DNA from: Streptomyces sp. WM6378
Lineage (GTDB): Bacteria; Actinomycetota; Actinomycetes; Streptomycetales; Streptomycetaceae
NCBI RefSeq assembly: GCF_001279695.1
Contig: NZ_LGDD01000133.1
Coordinates: 99,562 to 163,561 of the forward strand
Length of the DNA stretch: 64,000 nucleotides
Reading direction: 5' to 3'
Shown: positions 16,891 to 25,072 of the stretch, one piece after another
How positions within the stretch are numbered: position 1 is the stretch's first letter
Layout of the letters: each line of letters opens with the position of its first letter
Notes under the pieces: model-generated
The model's input: the letters and a program-made list of their open reading frames with translations, nothing else
The model's database searches: none
Told to the model about the DNA's origin: nothing
Made by a program: the position numbers and the translations under genes

Positions 16891-17574
16891 ATGGCTGTGG
16901 GCAAGGGCCGGGCGGTGCGGTTGTCGCCGGAGTTGATCGTGGAGGCGGCCGTGCGGATCGCGGCGCGGGCGGAGCCGGACGGGCTGACCGGACGGGCTCT
17001 GGGCGAGGAACTGGGCGTGGACCGATCGGCAGTCTGGCGGCATTTCGCGGACCGGGACGCGCTGTTGCTGGCGGTGGGTGACCGGCTGCTGGCCATGGCC
17101 GTGGAGCGTGTGCCCGACGGCATGGGGCCGCGGGAGGTGCTGCAGGAGCTGGCCCGTTCCCTGGTGGAGGTCTTTGAGGCCCACCCGTATGTCGGTGCGG
17201 CCGTTGCGTGCCGGACCACCTGTGGCCCGGGGGAGTTCGCCGCGATGGAGATGATGCTCGCGGCGCTGGAGGAGATCGGTCTGGACGAGGGCAGTGTGGC
17301 CCGGTACCAGCGGATGCTCGCCGACACTGTGCTGGCGTACGCGGGCATGCGTGCCGGGTATGCCGCGCTCCCCCAGGACGTGCGCGCAGCTGACGAGCAT
17401 GCCTGGGCCGGGGCCTACGCCACCATCTCCCCCGAGCACTATCCGGCGATCACCGCGCACCTGCCCCACCTGGCCGCGCAGGACGACGAGGCCGTCTTCC
17501 AGACGCTGATGGAGGCGTTCTGGCTGGCCGTCGACGCGACCGCCGGCAACACCGCCAAGGACGCCGATGCCTGA
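16891..17574 (+). CDS. TetR-family regulator
   Basis: 227 residues, ATG after TTGGAGGG. The N-terminal HTH reads LIVEAAVRIAARA, LTGRALGEELGVDRSAVWRHFADRDALLLAV. The C-terminal ligand domain has TetR_C-like length and includes a Cys-Thr-Thr-Cys (CRTTC) stretch. Its end overlaps the beta-lactamase-fold gene by 8 bases, so they form one unit, probably repressed through the palindrome upstream. The effector is unknown. Confidence 0.88.
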   Translation: MAVGKGRAVRLSPELIVEAAVRIAARAEPDGLTGRALGEELGVDRSAVWRHFADRDALLLAVGDRLLAMAVERVPDGMGPREVLQELARSLVEVFEAHPYVGAAVACRTTCGPGEFAAMEMMLAALEEIGLDEGSVARYQRMLADTVLAYAGMRAGYAALPQDVRAADEHAWAGAYATISPEHYPAITAHLPHLAAQDDEAVFQTLMEAFWLAVDATAGNTAKDADA

Positions 17575-18901
17575 CTACCACCCGGCCGAGGAAGCCGCCG
17601 ACACGGACCGGAAAGCTCCGCAGGGCAGCGGACCCGAGCCGGCAGTGAACCACCGGACCGCTCCGGCTGACGCCCCCGCCGCCCGGGGAGCCGCGCCGGC
17701 CGACCACACCGCGGCCGCCTCGCGGCCAGTGAAGCCGCGGGCACTGCGTGCACTACGGCGCACCCTCATCGCGCTGCCGGTGGCGCTCGGCGTGCTGGTG
17801 GCCGGCTCCTACACGGCCACCGCGCTGCTCGACATCCCCTCTCCGCCCATGCTGGCCCAACTGCTGACCACTGAGCCCTCCCGGCAGGGCGACCTGTTCG
17901 CCACCCGCACGATCCCCGCCTCAGCCACACCGATACCGCTGCCCGTCCACGACGAGCCGCTTCCTGCCACCGTGCCGTGGAAGGGCGAGCGGATACCGGT
18001 CGAGCAGTTCCTGGCGACCACTCACACCAACGCCTTCCTCGTCCTGCGGGACGGCCGGCTGACCCACGAGTGGTACCGCGACGGGATAGGCCCCACCACC
18101 CGCCTGTCCTCCTGGTCGGCCGCCAAGTCGGTGGTGTCCCTGCTCGCCGGGCAGGCCATCGAGCAGGGCCGACTCCGGGAGAGCGACCGGCTGGTCGACA
18201 TCCTGCCCCGGCTGAAGACCGGCGGGGCCTACGACGCCATCACCGTGCGCGACCTGCTGGACATGACCTCGGGCGTGGACGTCCCGGAGAACTACAACGA
18301 GTACTACCCGCTGACCGGCACCGCCCGGATGTACCTCACCCGTGACCTGCCCGCCTTCGCACACGACCATCGCGACCTGCAGTTCCCGCCGGGCAGCCAA
18401 GGCGCCTACCGCAGCATCGACACCGAACTCCTGGGCCAGGTCCTGGCCAAGGTCCAAGGACGGCCGCTGGCCGACCTCCTGGCGGACACCATCTGGGTAC
18501 CGATGGGAGCACAGGACAGCGCCACCTGGAACCTCGACCACGAAGGCGGCGACGAGAAGGCGTTCTGCTGCATCAACGCCACCGCGCGCGACTACGCCAA
18601 GCTCGGCCAGCTCGTCCTGGACAACGGCCGCGCCCAGGGCAGACAGATCATCCCGCCGGCATGGATCCAGCGCATCGCCACCCCAGCACCCCACGAAGTC
18701 GACGGCTGGGGCTACTCCGCGCAGTGGTGGCATCCCCCCGGCGGCAACGGCAAGGACTACTCCGCCCTCGGCGTATACGGGCAGTACATCTACGTCGACC
18801 CCGTAAACAGGACCGTCGTCGTGAAACTCAGCGACCACGGCGACCAGCAAGACGAGCAGGAGACCTTCGACGCCCTGCGCGCCATCGCCCAGTCCGGCTG
18901 A
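17567..18901 (+). CDS. Membrane-anchored beta-lactamase-family serine hydrolase
   Basis: 444 residues. A Pro/Ala-rich cytoplasmic tail (1-60) is followed by a membrane helix (TLIALPVALGVLVAGSYTA) and an outside catalytic domain. SSWSAAKSV carries the SxxK nucleophile, and AYRSID the Y-x-S second motif. The C-terminal region has WGYSAQWWHPPGG, as in class C beta-lactamase, 6-aminohexanoate hydrolase and esterase relatives. It probably cleaves an ester or amide at the cell surface; true beta-lactamase activity is not implied. Coupled to the TetR gene. Confidence 0.85.
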   Translation: MPDYHPAEEAADTDRKAPQGSGPEPAVNHRTAPADAPAARGAAPADHTAAASRPVKPRALRALRRTLIALPVALGVLVAGSYTATALLDIPSPPMLAQLLTTEPSRQGDLFATRTIPASATPIPLPVHDEPLPATVPWKGERIPVEQFLATTHTNAFLVLRDGRLTHEWYRDGIGPTTRLSSWSAAKSVVSLLAGQAIEQGRLRESDRLVDILPRLKTGGAYDAITVRDLLDMTSGVDVPENYNEYYPLTGTARMYLTRDLPAFAHDHRDLQFPPGSQGAYRSIDTELLGQVLAKVQGRPLADLLADTIWVPMGAQDSATWNLDHEGGDEKAFCCINATARDYAKLGQLVLDNGRAQGRQIIPPAWIQRIATPAPHEVDGWGYSAQWWHPPGGNGKDYSALGVYGQYIYVDPVNRTVVVKLSDHGDQQDEQETFDALRAIAQSG

Positions 18902-19458
18902 CCTGCGCCTGCCTACCTGCCAGGGGCGCCGCACCTATCTGCGCGAGTTCTGAATGCCTGATTCACCCTAAGGTGCGGTTCTGTATCCAAGCTGAGGGGT
19001 GGTCAGCTGTCGTGACCCGTCTACGGCAGATGCGGCAGGCCAGAGCGCGCCACCTTTCCCCTCGGCGCAAAGGCAGTGAATACCAGCACCAGTCAACTGC
19101 CGTGCAAGGTGTAGCAGACCTCGTACACGGCCACGGCCGCGATGACGACCACGGCCTCGAACTCGGCCACCGCAGCGTCGACATTCTCGCCCGCGTCCAG
19201 TCAATCCGGGCCCTGGACTACGTCCGCGAGTTCAACGCCGCCCTCGCCCCGTGGCGGTGCGAGTCAGCCGTCCGGGAGTTCGCCCAGCGGACCCGCCGCG
19301 AACTCGGCGTCGCCGTCTGGCTGTCGCCCTCAACTGGCCACTCAGGTCCGACAGCAAGCAACGGGCCGTGCAGATGCAGGAAGGGAGAGGGCGGTCGCCT
19401 CCAGCCGTCCAGAGCTGTCCATCGGACAAGAGGCGACCGCCGGTCCAAGACCCCCGGC
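18902..19458. other. About 560 bases without a convincing gene; inverted repeat inside
   Basis: No supported reading frame. At 19390-19401 and 19430-19441 the 12-base arms GGCGGTCGCCTC / GAGGCGACCGCC form a hairpin with a 28-base loop. A second G/C hairpin (CCCCCG-CTTA-CGGGGG type) lies at the end of the following minus-strand gene. One or both may terminate transcription between the convergent genes. Confidence 0.45.
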
Positions 19459-19809
19459 TTACGGGGGCGGTGTGCGGTCCGGCTGCGCGGCCCGCAGGTC
19501 GGCCAGCAGCTCGGCCTGTCCGGCCAGGACGCCGGAGAGGATCGAGCGGGCCACTTTGAGAAGGTCGGCCAGCTCCGGGTTGGCCAGCGCGTAGGCGACG
19601 GTGGAGCCTTCCCTGCGGCTGACCACCAGGTTGGCCCGGCGCAGCACGGCCAGCTGCTGGGAGAGGTGGGCGGCTTCGACTCCGACCTCGGGCAGCATCT
19701 CGGACACCGTGTGCTCGCGTCGGCTGAGCAGCTCCAGCACCCGGATCCGGACCGGGTGGCCCAGGGTTTTGAAGAACTCGGCCTTCAGCTGGTACAGCGG
19801 CGCGCTCAC
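19459..19809 (-). CDS. ArsR-family repressor 2, cysteine-free
   Basis: 116 residues from a GTG at 19809, which aligns the protein with the other two ArsR genes (APLYQLKAEFFKTLGHPVRIR). Recognition helix LSQQLAVLRRANLV, wing REGSTVAYAL. No cysteine. It is more diverged than repressors 1 and 3. It is divergent from the zinc-ribbon and ComB-like genes, with a palindrome in the gap, so it probably represses both directions. Confidence 0.86.
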   Translation of the reverse strand: MSAPLYQLKAEFFKTLGHPVRIRVLELLSRREHTVSEMLPEVGVEAAHLSQQLAVLRRANLVVSRREGSTVAYALANPELADLLKVARSILSGVLAGQAELLADLRAAQPDRTPPP

Positions 19810-19980
19810 CGTGCCGCCCCCTCTCCGGCGCAGCACTGCGGCCGCACCGGCTGGTCCTTGGCGCATCGTATCCACCCACACATCACGAACATGCGGCCCA
19901 TCCTCGCGTGTGAAACGGGCCGGGCCGAACCTGCGCACTGGGACGGAACCGCCGAAATTCAGTGGTGCCGACCTCATGAA

Positions 19981-19996
19981 TTGCTAAGATTAGCAA
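19981..19996. promoter_or_regulatory. Palindrome, probable ArsR operator 2
   Basis: TTGCTAA-GA-TTAGCAA, perfect 7-base arms, preceded by GAA so that the left half reads GAATTGCTAA. It lies between ArsR 2 (-) and the zinc-ribbon gene (+). Confidence 0.7.
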
Positions 19997-20024
19997 CTCC
20001 ATAGGCTCCATGAGGGAGGCTTGC

Positions 20025-20219
20025 GTGAGAATCACCCCGCTGCGCGGCAGGGGCGTCGCGTGGCTCAAGTGCCCCGCCTGCCGCCTCAAGTGCCGGCCCA
20101 CCGCCGTCGGGGCGGACGGACTGTGTCCGCGTTGCGGCCAGGCCCGCATGCTCAAGCTCGCCTTCGGCGGCCGCACCCAGCCTCAGCCGCCTGCCGCCGA
20201 CGAGTCGGACGGCCGCTGA
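20025..20219 (+). CDS. Small zinc-ribbon protein
   Basis: 64 residues from GTG 20025, preferred over ATG 20010 because GGGAGG lies 6 bases before it. CPACRLKC and CPRCGQ supply two CxxC-type knuckles separated by about 18 residues, a zinc ribbon. The tail is Pro/Gln-rich. It precedes the ComB-like gene by 8 bases and is divergent from ArsR 2. Function unknown. Confidence 0.68.
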   Translation: MRITPLRGRGVAWLKCPACRLKCRPTAVGADGLCPRCGQARMLKLAFGGRTQPQPPAADESDGR

Positions 20220-20227
20220 CCAGCCCC

Positions 20228-21001
20228 ATGCAGGAACACATCTGGTGGGCGGAGCAGCCGGGCAAGGGCGTCCGCTTCGAATGGGGCATGCACGGCGCCG
20301 CCCGGCTCGCCGACCCAGACGGCTGCCTGGTGGTCGTGGACGTGCTGTCGTTCTCCACCACAGTGAGCGTCGCCGCACAGTTGGGCACCCGTATCTACCC
20401 CTGCGCGCCCGGCGATGAGATCGCCGCGGCCTACGCACGCCGCGAAGGCGCGAAGCTCGCGGTCGCCCGCCACGACGTGACCCCCAGGGCCCCGTGGTCG
20501 CTCTCCCCGGCCGGCCTGCGCATCGCACCTCCCGCCGCGCGACTGGTGCTGCCCTGCCCGGACGGCTCGGCCATCGCCGCCCTGGCCGCCACCACGGGGG
20601 CCACCGTCGTGGCGGCCTGCCTGCGCAACGTGGAAGCAGTCGGCAGCTGGCTCATCTCCCAGGGGTACGGAATTTCGGCCCGCCCCGTCACCGTGATCGC
20701 CGCAGGCGAGCACTGGCCAGGTGCCAGCCTGCGCCCCGCGACCGAGGACCTGCTCGGCGCCGGAGCCCTCATCGCCGAACTGGCTGCCCAGGGAGCCGGC
20801 CCACTGTCCGTCGAGGCGGCCACCGCCAAGGCTGCCTGCGAGGCCACCGTCGACCTCGGCATGGCCATCGCCGCCTGCGCCACCAGCCAGCAGCTGGCCG
20901 CGCTCGGATACGTCGAGGACGTCGTGATCGCCGCTGGCGTGGACTCGTGCATCGTGGTGCCCGTCCTGGACAGCGAGGGAACGTTCGTCCCCGCCCGCTG
21001 A
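20228..21001 (+). CDS. ComB-like phosphatase (2-phosphosulfolactate phosphatase family)
   Basis: 257 residues. VVVDVLSFSTTVSVAAQLG near the N-terminus is the signature segment of the ComB family, followed by RLVLPCPDGSAIAALAA and the VVAACLRNVEAV strand. In methanogens ComB makes sulfolactate for coenzyme M, but that pathway is not expected in Streptomyces, so another acidic phosphate ester is likely. Control by ArsR 2 and the island's SulP anion transporter make an organosulfur role possible (inference). Confidence 0.8.
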   Translation: MQEHIWWAEQPGKGVRFEWGMHGAARLADPDGCLVVVDVLSFSTTVSVAAQLGTRIYPCAPGDEIAAAYARREGAKLAVARHDVTPRAPWSLSPAGLRIAPPAARLVLPCPDGSAIAALAATTGATVVAACLRNVEAVGSWLISQGYGISARPVTVIAAGEHWPGASLRPATEDLLGAGALIAELAAQGAGPLSVEAATAKAACEATVDLGMAIAACATSQQLAALGYVEDVVIAAGVDSCIVVPVLDSEGTFVPAR

Positions 21002-21100
21002 CCCCCACCTCTGCGAACGTAGCGGCCCGCCCCGGCGGGTGAGGACACCCGGCGCCGTCAACCTGCCCCAGCCCCGAAAAGACCGCACCTCGTAAACGCA

Positions 21101-21130
21101 GAGTCCCCGTCAGCACACCGACGAGGACTC
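21101..21130. terminator. Bidirectional terminator
   Basis: GAGTCCCCGTC and GACGAGGACTC pair with one mismatch around an 8-base loop, between the ends of the ComB-like gene (+) and the murB-like gene (-). A weaker hairpin, GAGGTTC/GAACCTC, follows at 21190-21215. Confidence 0.6.
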
Positions 21131-21285
21131 ATGCACGATCGAGGATAGGCTGATTGGGGTGGTGGCCAGCAGGGCAGGGAGGTGTATCCGAGGTTCACCC
21201 TTCGGCCAGAACCTCACCCGGGCGCCCGCGCGGTCCGTGCCCAACGGCCTGCCGGATGGGCGCGCGCGTACGCTCCCGGACAAAC

Positions 21286-22341
21286 CTAGAGACTCACGCC
21301 AACCGTCACCGGCTCGTTGACCAACGTGATGCCGAAAGTTTCGCGTACCCCCGCGACTACCTCGCGGGCGAGCGCGAGCAGGTCCTCGGTGGTGGCGCCA
21401 CCCCGGTTGGTGAGAGCCAGCGGGTGCTTGGTGGAGATGCGGGCCGGTCCCGTGCCGTAACCCCTGGTGAAGCCGGCCTTGTCGATCAGCCAGGCGGCTG
21501 GGATCTTGGTGCGGCCCGGCCCCGCCGGGTGCGCGGGCGCAGCGACGTCCTCGCCCAGCCGCTCTCGCACGCGCGCGCAGAGGGCGGCGTACTCGTCGTC
21601 GGCCAGGATCGGGTGGGTGAAGAACGAGCCCGCCGACCATGTGTCGTGGTCGGCGGGGTCCAGGACCATGCCCTTGCCCGCGCGCAGCTTCAGCACCATC
21701 CGCTGCGCGTGCGCCAGCGGCACACGGTCGCCGGGGGTGACGCCCAGGGCGCGGGCGGTCTCGGCGTACTGGATGGGGGCGGAGAGCCCACCCGCGTCCT
21801 CCAGCTGGAAGCGGACGCGCAGCACGACGTAGCGGTACGGGTCGGCCTTGAAGCGGCTGTGACGGTAGGAGAAGTCGCACTCAGGGTGGGTCAGTGCGAT
21901 GGTGGTGCTCGTCGTGCGGTCGTACGCGACCACCTCGGCGATCGTCTGGGCGACTTCCTGGCCGTATGCCCCCACGTTCTGGATCGGGGTTGCACCGGCC
22001 GAGCCGGGGATGCCAGCCATGCACTCGAGACCCGCCAGTCCGGCCTCGACTGTACGGGCGACGGCATCCGTCCAGACCTCGCCAGCGGCCAGCTCCAACT
22101 GCGTGCCCTCCAGCGCAAAGCCGGTCGTGGCGATGCGCAGCACGGTACCGTCGAACCCCTCGTCGGCGATGACCAGGTTGGAGCCGCCACCGATGACAAG
22201 CAGCGGCGTATCGGCGGCGTCAGCGGCGCGGACGGCCTCGATCACCTCGGCCTCCGTTGTCGCGGTGATCAGACGGGTGCCGGGACCACCGAGCCGGAAC
22301 GTGGTCAGCGGGGCGAGCGCAACGTCGTGGAGTTCTTGCAC
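21286..22341 (-). CDS. murB: MurB-like UDP-N-acetylmuramate dehydrogenase (island copy)
   Basis: 351 residues from GTG 22341, which gives the usual N-terminus (VQELHDVALAPLTTFRLGG); an in-frame GTG at 22392 is the alternative. FAD-binding LLVIGGGSNLVIADEG, MAGIPGSAGATPIQNVGAYGQE, and the C-terminal SAGSFFTHPIL with the catalytic Ser, then GKIPAAWLID-type and TKHPLALTNRGGAT segments are all present, so it should be active. MurB makes UDP-MurNAc for peptidoglycan. Lying on an island, it is probably a second copy. It follows the rpoA-like gene on the same strand. Confidence 0.9.
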   Translation of the reverse strand: MQELHDVALAPLTTFRLGGPGTRLITATTEAEVIEAVRAADAADTPLLVIGGGSNLVIADEGFDGTVLRIATTGFALEGTQLELAAGEVWTDAVARTVEAGLAGLECMAGIPGSAGATPIQNVGAYGQEVAQTIAEVVAYDRTTSTTIALTHPECDFSYRHSRFKADPYRYVVLRVRFQLEDAGGLSAPIQYAETARALGVTPGDRVPLAHAQRMVLKLRAGKGMVLDPADHDTWSAGSFFTHPILADDEYAALCARVRERLGEDVAAPAHPAGPGRTKIPAAWLIDKAGFTRGYGTGPARISTKHPLALTNRGGATTEDLLALAREVVAGVRETFGITLVNEPVTVGVSL

Positions 22342-22553
22342 ACGCACCAGGGTACGGTTCGGCCCTGCTGCGACAGCCGAGTGGATCTGCACGGCCGGAT
22401 CACAGCTTGCGCATACCGCAGCCGTGTCGGCGGGCGCCGCTCCCGCTCAGCGGCGCCCTTCAACTACCGCTCAGCCACAGTGTCCAGACCGCGGGGCCAG
22501 CTCGAAGTGCCCGTTGTGCGCCAGCCAGCGCGCTCCAGTTCCCGTCAGACCTG

Positions 22554-23588
22554 CTATGGCGACCAGAACTGCTCAGGCTCGAAGACTCCGGCGTCCGCAG
22601 CGTCGTCGGCACCGCCAAAGATGTCCGCGGCGGCGGTCGGGTCGAATCCGGGCGGGCTGTCCTTGAGGGCCAGGCCCCTGCTGGCCAGCTTCGCCTTGAC
22701 CTCGTCGATCGACTTCGCACCGAAGTTGCGGATGTCGCTCAGGTCGGCCTCGGAGCGCGCCACGAGCTCACCCACGGAGTGGATGCCCTCACGCTTGAGG
22801 CAGTTGTAGGAGCGAACGGTGAGCTCGAGCTCCTCGATCGGCACCGCCAGGCCGGCGGCCAGTGCGGAGTCCGCCGGAGACGGGCCCAGGTCGATGCCAT
22901 CGGCGTCGGTGTTCAGCGCATGCGCCAGACCGAACAGCTCGACCAACGTCTTACCGGCCGATCCCATGGCGTCACGCGGGCGCATGGCCTGGTTGGTGGT
23001 GACGTCGAGGATCAGCCTGTCGAAGTCGGTGCGCTGCTCGACGCGGGTCGCTTCGACCTGACAGGTGACCTTGAGCACCGGGGAGTAGATGGAGTCGACC
23101 GGGATGCGGCCGGTTTCCTGGCCCGCCTGCTTGTTCTGCACGGCGGAGACGTAGCCGCGGCCGCGCTCGACGGTCAGCTCCATCTCCAGCCTGCCGTTGC
23201 CGTCGAGTGTGGCGAGCGCCAGGTCGGGGTTGTGCACCTCGACACCGGGCAGCGGGGCGATGTCAGCAGCGGTGACCACACCCGGGCCCTGCTTGTGCAG
23301 GTACATCACGACCGGGTCGTCGTGCTCCGAGGAGAGGTCCAGCTGCTTGACGTTCAGGAGGAGGTCGGCAAGGTCCTCTTTGACGCCCGGCACGGTGGTG
23401 AACCCCTGCAGGACATCCTCGATCCTGACGGACGTGACTGCGACGCCAGGAATCGAGTAAAGAAGCGCACGGCGCAGGGAGTTGCCGAGGGTGTAGCCGA
23501 AGCCCGGCTCCAGCGGCTCGATGGCGAACCGCGAACGGAACCCTTCGATGAACTCTTCGGTCAGTGCAGGACGCTGAGCAATCAGCAC
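22554..23588 (-). CDS. rpoA: RNA polymerase alpha subunit paralogue
   Basis: 344 residues from GTG 23588 (GGAAAGG upstream), starting [12 protein letters not shown] as in housekeeping Streptomyces RpoA. The dimer/assembly domain has [16 protein letters not shown] and [15 protein letters not shown]. The C-terminal domain keeps the DNA contacts, with [13 protein letters not shown] and [10 protein letters not shown] matching the E. coli R265/N268/G296/K298 sites. Differences from the usual protein, as I recall it, are scattered ([19 protein letters not shown], extra ADIFGG tail). It is not in a ribosomal-protein operon, so it is a spare alpha that could join core polymerase. Confidence 0.93.
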   Translation of the reverse strand: MLIAQRPALTEEFIEGFRSRFAIEPLEPGFGYTLGNSLRRALLYSIPGVAVTSVRIEDVLQGFTTVPGVKEDLADLLLNVKQLDLSSEHDDPVVMYLHKQGPGVVTAADIAPLPGVEVHNPDLALATLDGNGRLEMELTVERGRGYVSAVQNKQAGQETGRIPVDSIYSPVLKVTCQVEATRVEQRTDFDRLILDVTTNQAMRPRDAMGSAGKTLVELFGLAHALNTDADGIDLGPSPADSALAAGLAVPIEELELTVRSYNCLKREGIHSVGELVARSEADLSDIRNFGAKSIDEVKAKLASRGLALKDSPPGFDPTAAADIFGGADDAADAGVFEPEQFWSP

Positions 23589-23777
23589 GAGATGTCGCCT
23601 TTCCTTGTCGGCGCCCGCCATATGACGCCGTCCACACTGCAGAAATAGGGGCGATACCGCCTCACCAGCGGCCGCACCAGCCGGTTGCGCCCCTGCACCG
23701 GCCCCGCCGATGAACCCGGCTCATCCACTGAGCAGGCTCGTCTGCCTGGTGGTGCTGAAGACGTTCCTGCTGCTCGC

Positions 23778-24188
23778 CTACCGAGGACTCCGGTTCGCCG
23801 CATTGCGCTCTTCAGGCCAGTCGGCGGTGCGCCACTGGCGCTGTTCCTCGGAGACTTGATGGGCGGTGAGTGCGGCGGGCAGGTCGCAGTGGACGGGGAT
23901 GGGCGGGTGCGTGCCGTCGGGGACGATGGAGCCGTCGGCCGGGATCGCGGCGAGTTCCAAGGAACGTCCCTGGACGGCGAGTAGTTGGGCGGCCTGGGCG
24001 ATGGCGAGCTGGCCGCAGGCGGACCAGCCGCGCAGCTCGGTCAGGTCGAGCACGACCGGCCCGGTACCGCGTGCCGTCACCCAGCCGATTGCGCCGGTGA
24101 ACCGATCGACCGCTTCGCCGCCGAGGTGCCCGGCCACGGACAGGACGCCGAGGTTGTCGTGGGTGGTGTAGCGCCACTGGATGGTCAT
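23778..24188 (-). CDS. STAS-domain (anti-anti-sigma-like) protein
   Basis: 136 residues. The STAS fold shows LGVLSVAGHLGGEAVDRF, PVVLDLTELRGWSACGQLAIAQA (Ser in the site phosphorylated in RsbV/SpoIIAA) and a strand LELAAIP. The 35-residue C-terminal tail is rich in Glu, Arg and Trp. It lies 45 bases downstream of the RsbW-like ATPase gene on the same strand, the natural kinase partner. Confidence 0.82.
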   Translation of the reverse strand: MTIQWRYTTHDNLGVLSVAGHLGGEAVDRFTGAIGWVTARGTGPVVLDLTELRGWSACGQLAIAQAAQLLAVQGRSLELAAIPADGSIVPDGTHPPIPVHCDLPAALTAHQVSEEQRQWRTADWPEERNAANRSPR

Positions 24189-24233
24189 GCTCGCTGCCTC
24201 ATTCGTGCCGGGACCTGCGGGAGTTCAGGATGT

Positions 24234-24659
24234 TCACAGGGGGAGGGTGATCCAGATGCTCTTGCCCTTGCCGTCCGCGTCGCCGCGTACCACAGCGGTG
24301 CCGCCCAGGTTGAGGGTGAGTTCCATAACCGTGCCCAGCCCGCTGCCACCGATACCGGTGACCGCCGAGAACAGGACGGGCTGGTAGGGGTGGCGGTCGT
24401 GAACGGCGAAGGCGAAGGTGTCGGCGCCCGCCGCGTAGATCACGGTGATCATCGGAGAGACGTCGGCGGCGTGCTGGATGCTGTTGGCGACCAGCTCACT
24501 GAGGATCAAAAGCGCGGGATCAACGATGGGGTGACGCCGGGCGATGCCCCATTCGGCCAGGACCTGTTCGGTGGTCTCGCGGGCGATGCGGACGGCGGAG
24601 CCCATGGGGGGCAGGGTCAGCACGTGCCGGTGGGGCAGGGTTTCGAGCGGAACGGTCAT
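24234..24659 (-). CDS. RsbW-like ATP-binding protein
   Basis: 141 residues, ATG with GGAGAG upstream. N box LSELVANSIQHA, then FAFAVHDRHPYQPVL (G1) and GGSGLGTVMELTLNLGG (G2). It is a short histidine-kinase-like ATPase of the anti-sigma family. The start overlaps the PPOX gene's stop (ATGA) and the STAS gene follows, so the set looks like a partner-switch module. Confidence 0.85.
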   Translation of the reverse strand: MTVPLETLPHRHVLTLPPMGSAVRIARETTEQVLAEWGIARRHPIVDPALLILSELVANSIQHAADVSPMITVIYAAGADTFAFAVHDRHPYQPVLFSAVTGIGGSGLGTVMELTLNLGGTAVVRGDADGKGKSIWITLPL

Positions 24660-25072
24660 CGGACGCTCTCCGCATGGGCAAGGCGGTAGCCCGTCACCCG
24701 CTGGGGTTGGATACGGACGAGGGTGTCGTGCGGGCCATGCGCCCAGCCGAACAGCGTACGCCGGTAGTGCGCGGCCTCGTCCGGGTCGGTGATCACCTCG
24801 GCAGGGCCGACAGCGGTGACCGTCCAGCCGGTGCCACCCGCAACCTTGATCTCGTCCGCCTGGTAGGTGAGCGCGGGCCGGCCGGACAGGGCGGCGGCCT
24901 GGGCCGGGGAACGGACGATCAGACGACCGTACTCGAGCCGGTGCACGGCCGGACGCACGACCGCGCTCTCCCGCTGGACGTACACAAGGCGCCCCTGGAC
25001 GGCGCCTTCGAGCAGCCACAGGGCTTCGGTGCCAGAGACCTCGACCATACGACGGGGTGTGGGGATGGTCAT
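24656..25072 (-). CDS. PPOX-fold flavin-binding protein
   Basis: 138 residues. EALWLLEGAVQGRLVYVQRE at the start, AVHRLEYGRLIVRS, and TGWTVTAVGPAEVITDPDE in the second half are the pyridoxamine-5'-phosphate-oxidase-like split barrel seen in F420/FMN-binding Streptomyces proteins. No catalytic role is predictable. It overlaps both the SulP gene and the ATPase gene by 4 bases. Confidence 0.75.
   Translation of the reverse strand: MTIPTPRRMVEVSGTEALWLLEGAVQGRLVYVQRESAVVRPAVHRLEYGRLIVRSPAQAAALSGRPALTYQADEIKVAGGTGWTVTAVGPAEVITDPDEAAHYRRTLFGWAHGPHDTLVRIQPQRVTGYRLAHAESVR

Noticed and set aside
17567..18901. Calling the serine hydrolase a beta-lactamase resistance gene
   Set aside because: The SxxK/YxS fold is shared by esterases and amidases; nothing in the sequence shows beta-lactam hydrolysis.
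19071..19190. A short hydrophobic minus-strand frame (VAEFEAVVVIAAVAVYEV...) in the gap after the serine hydrolase
   Set aside because: Fewer than 40 codons, no ribosome site, and an in-frame stop just upstream.
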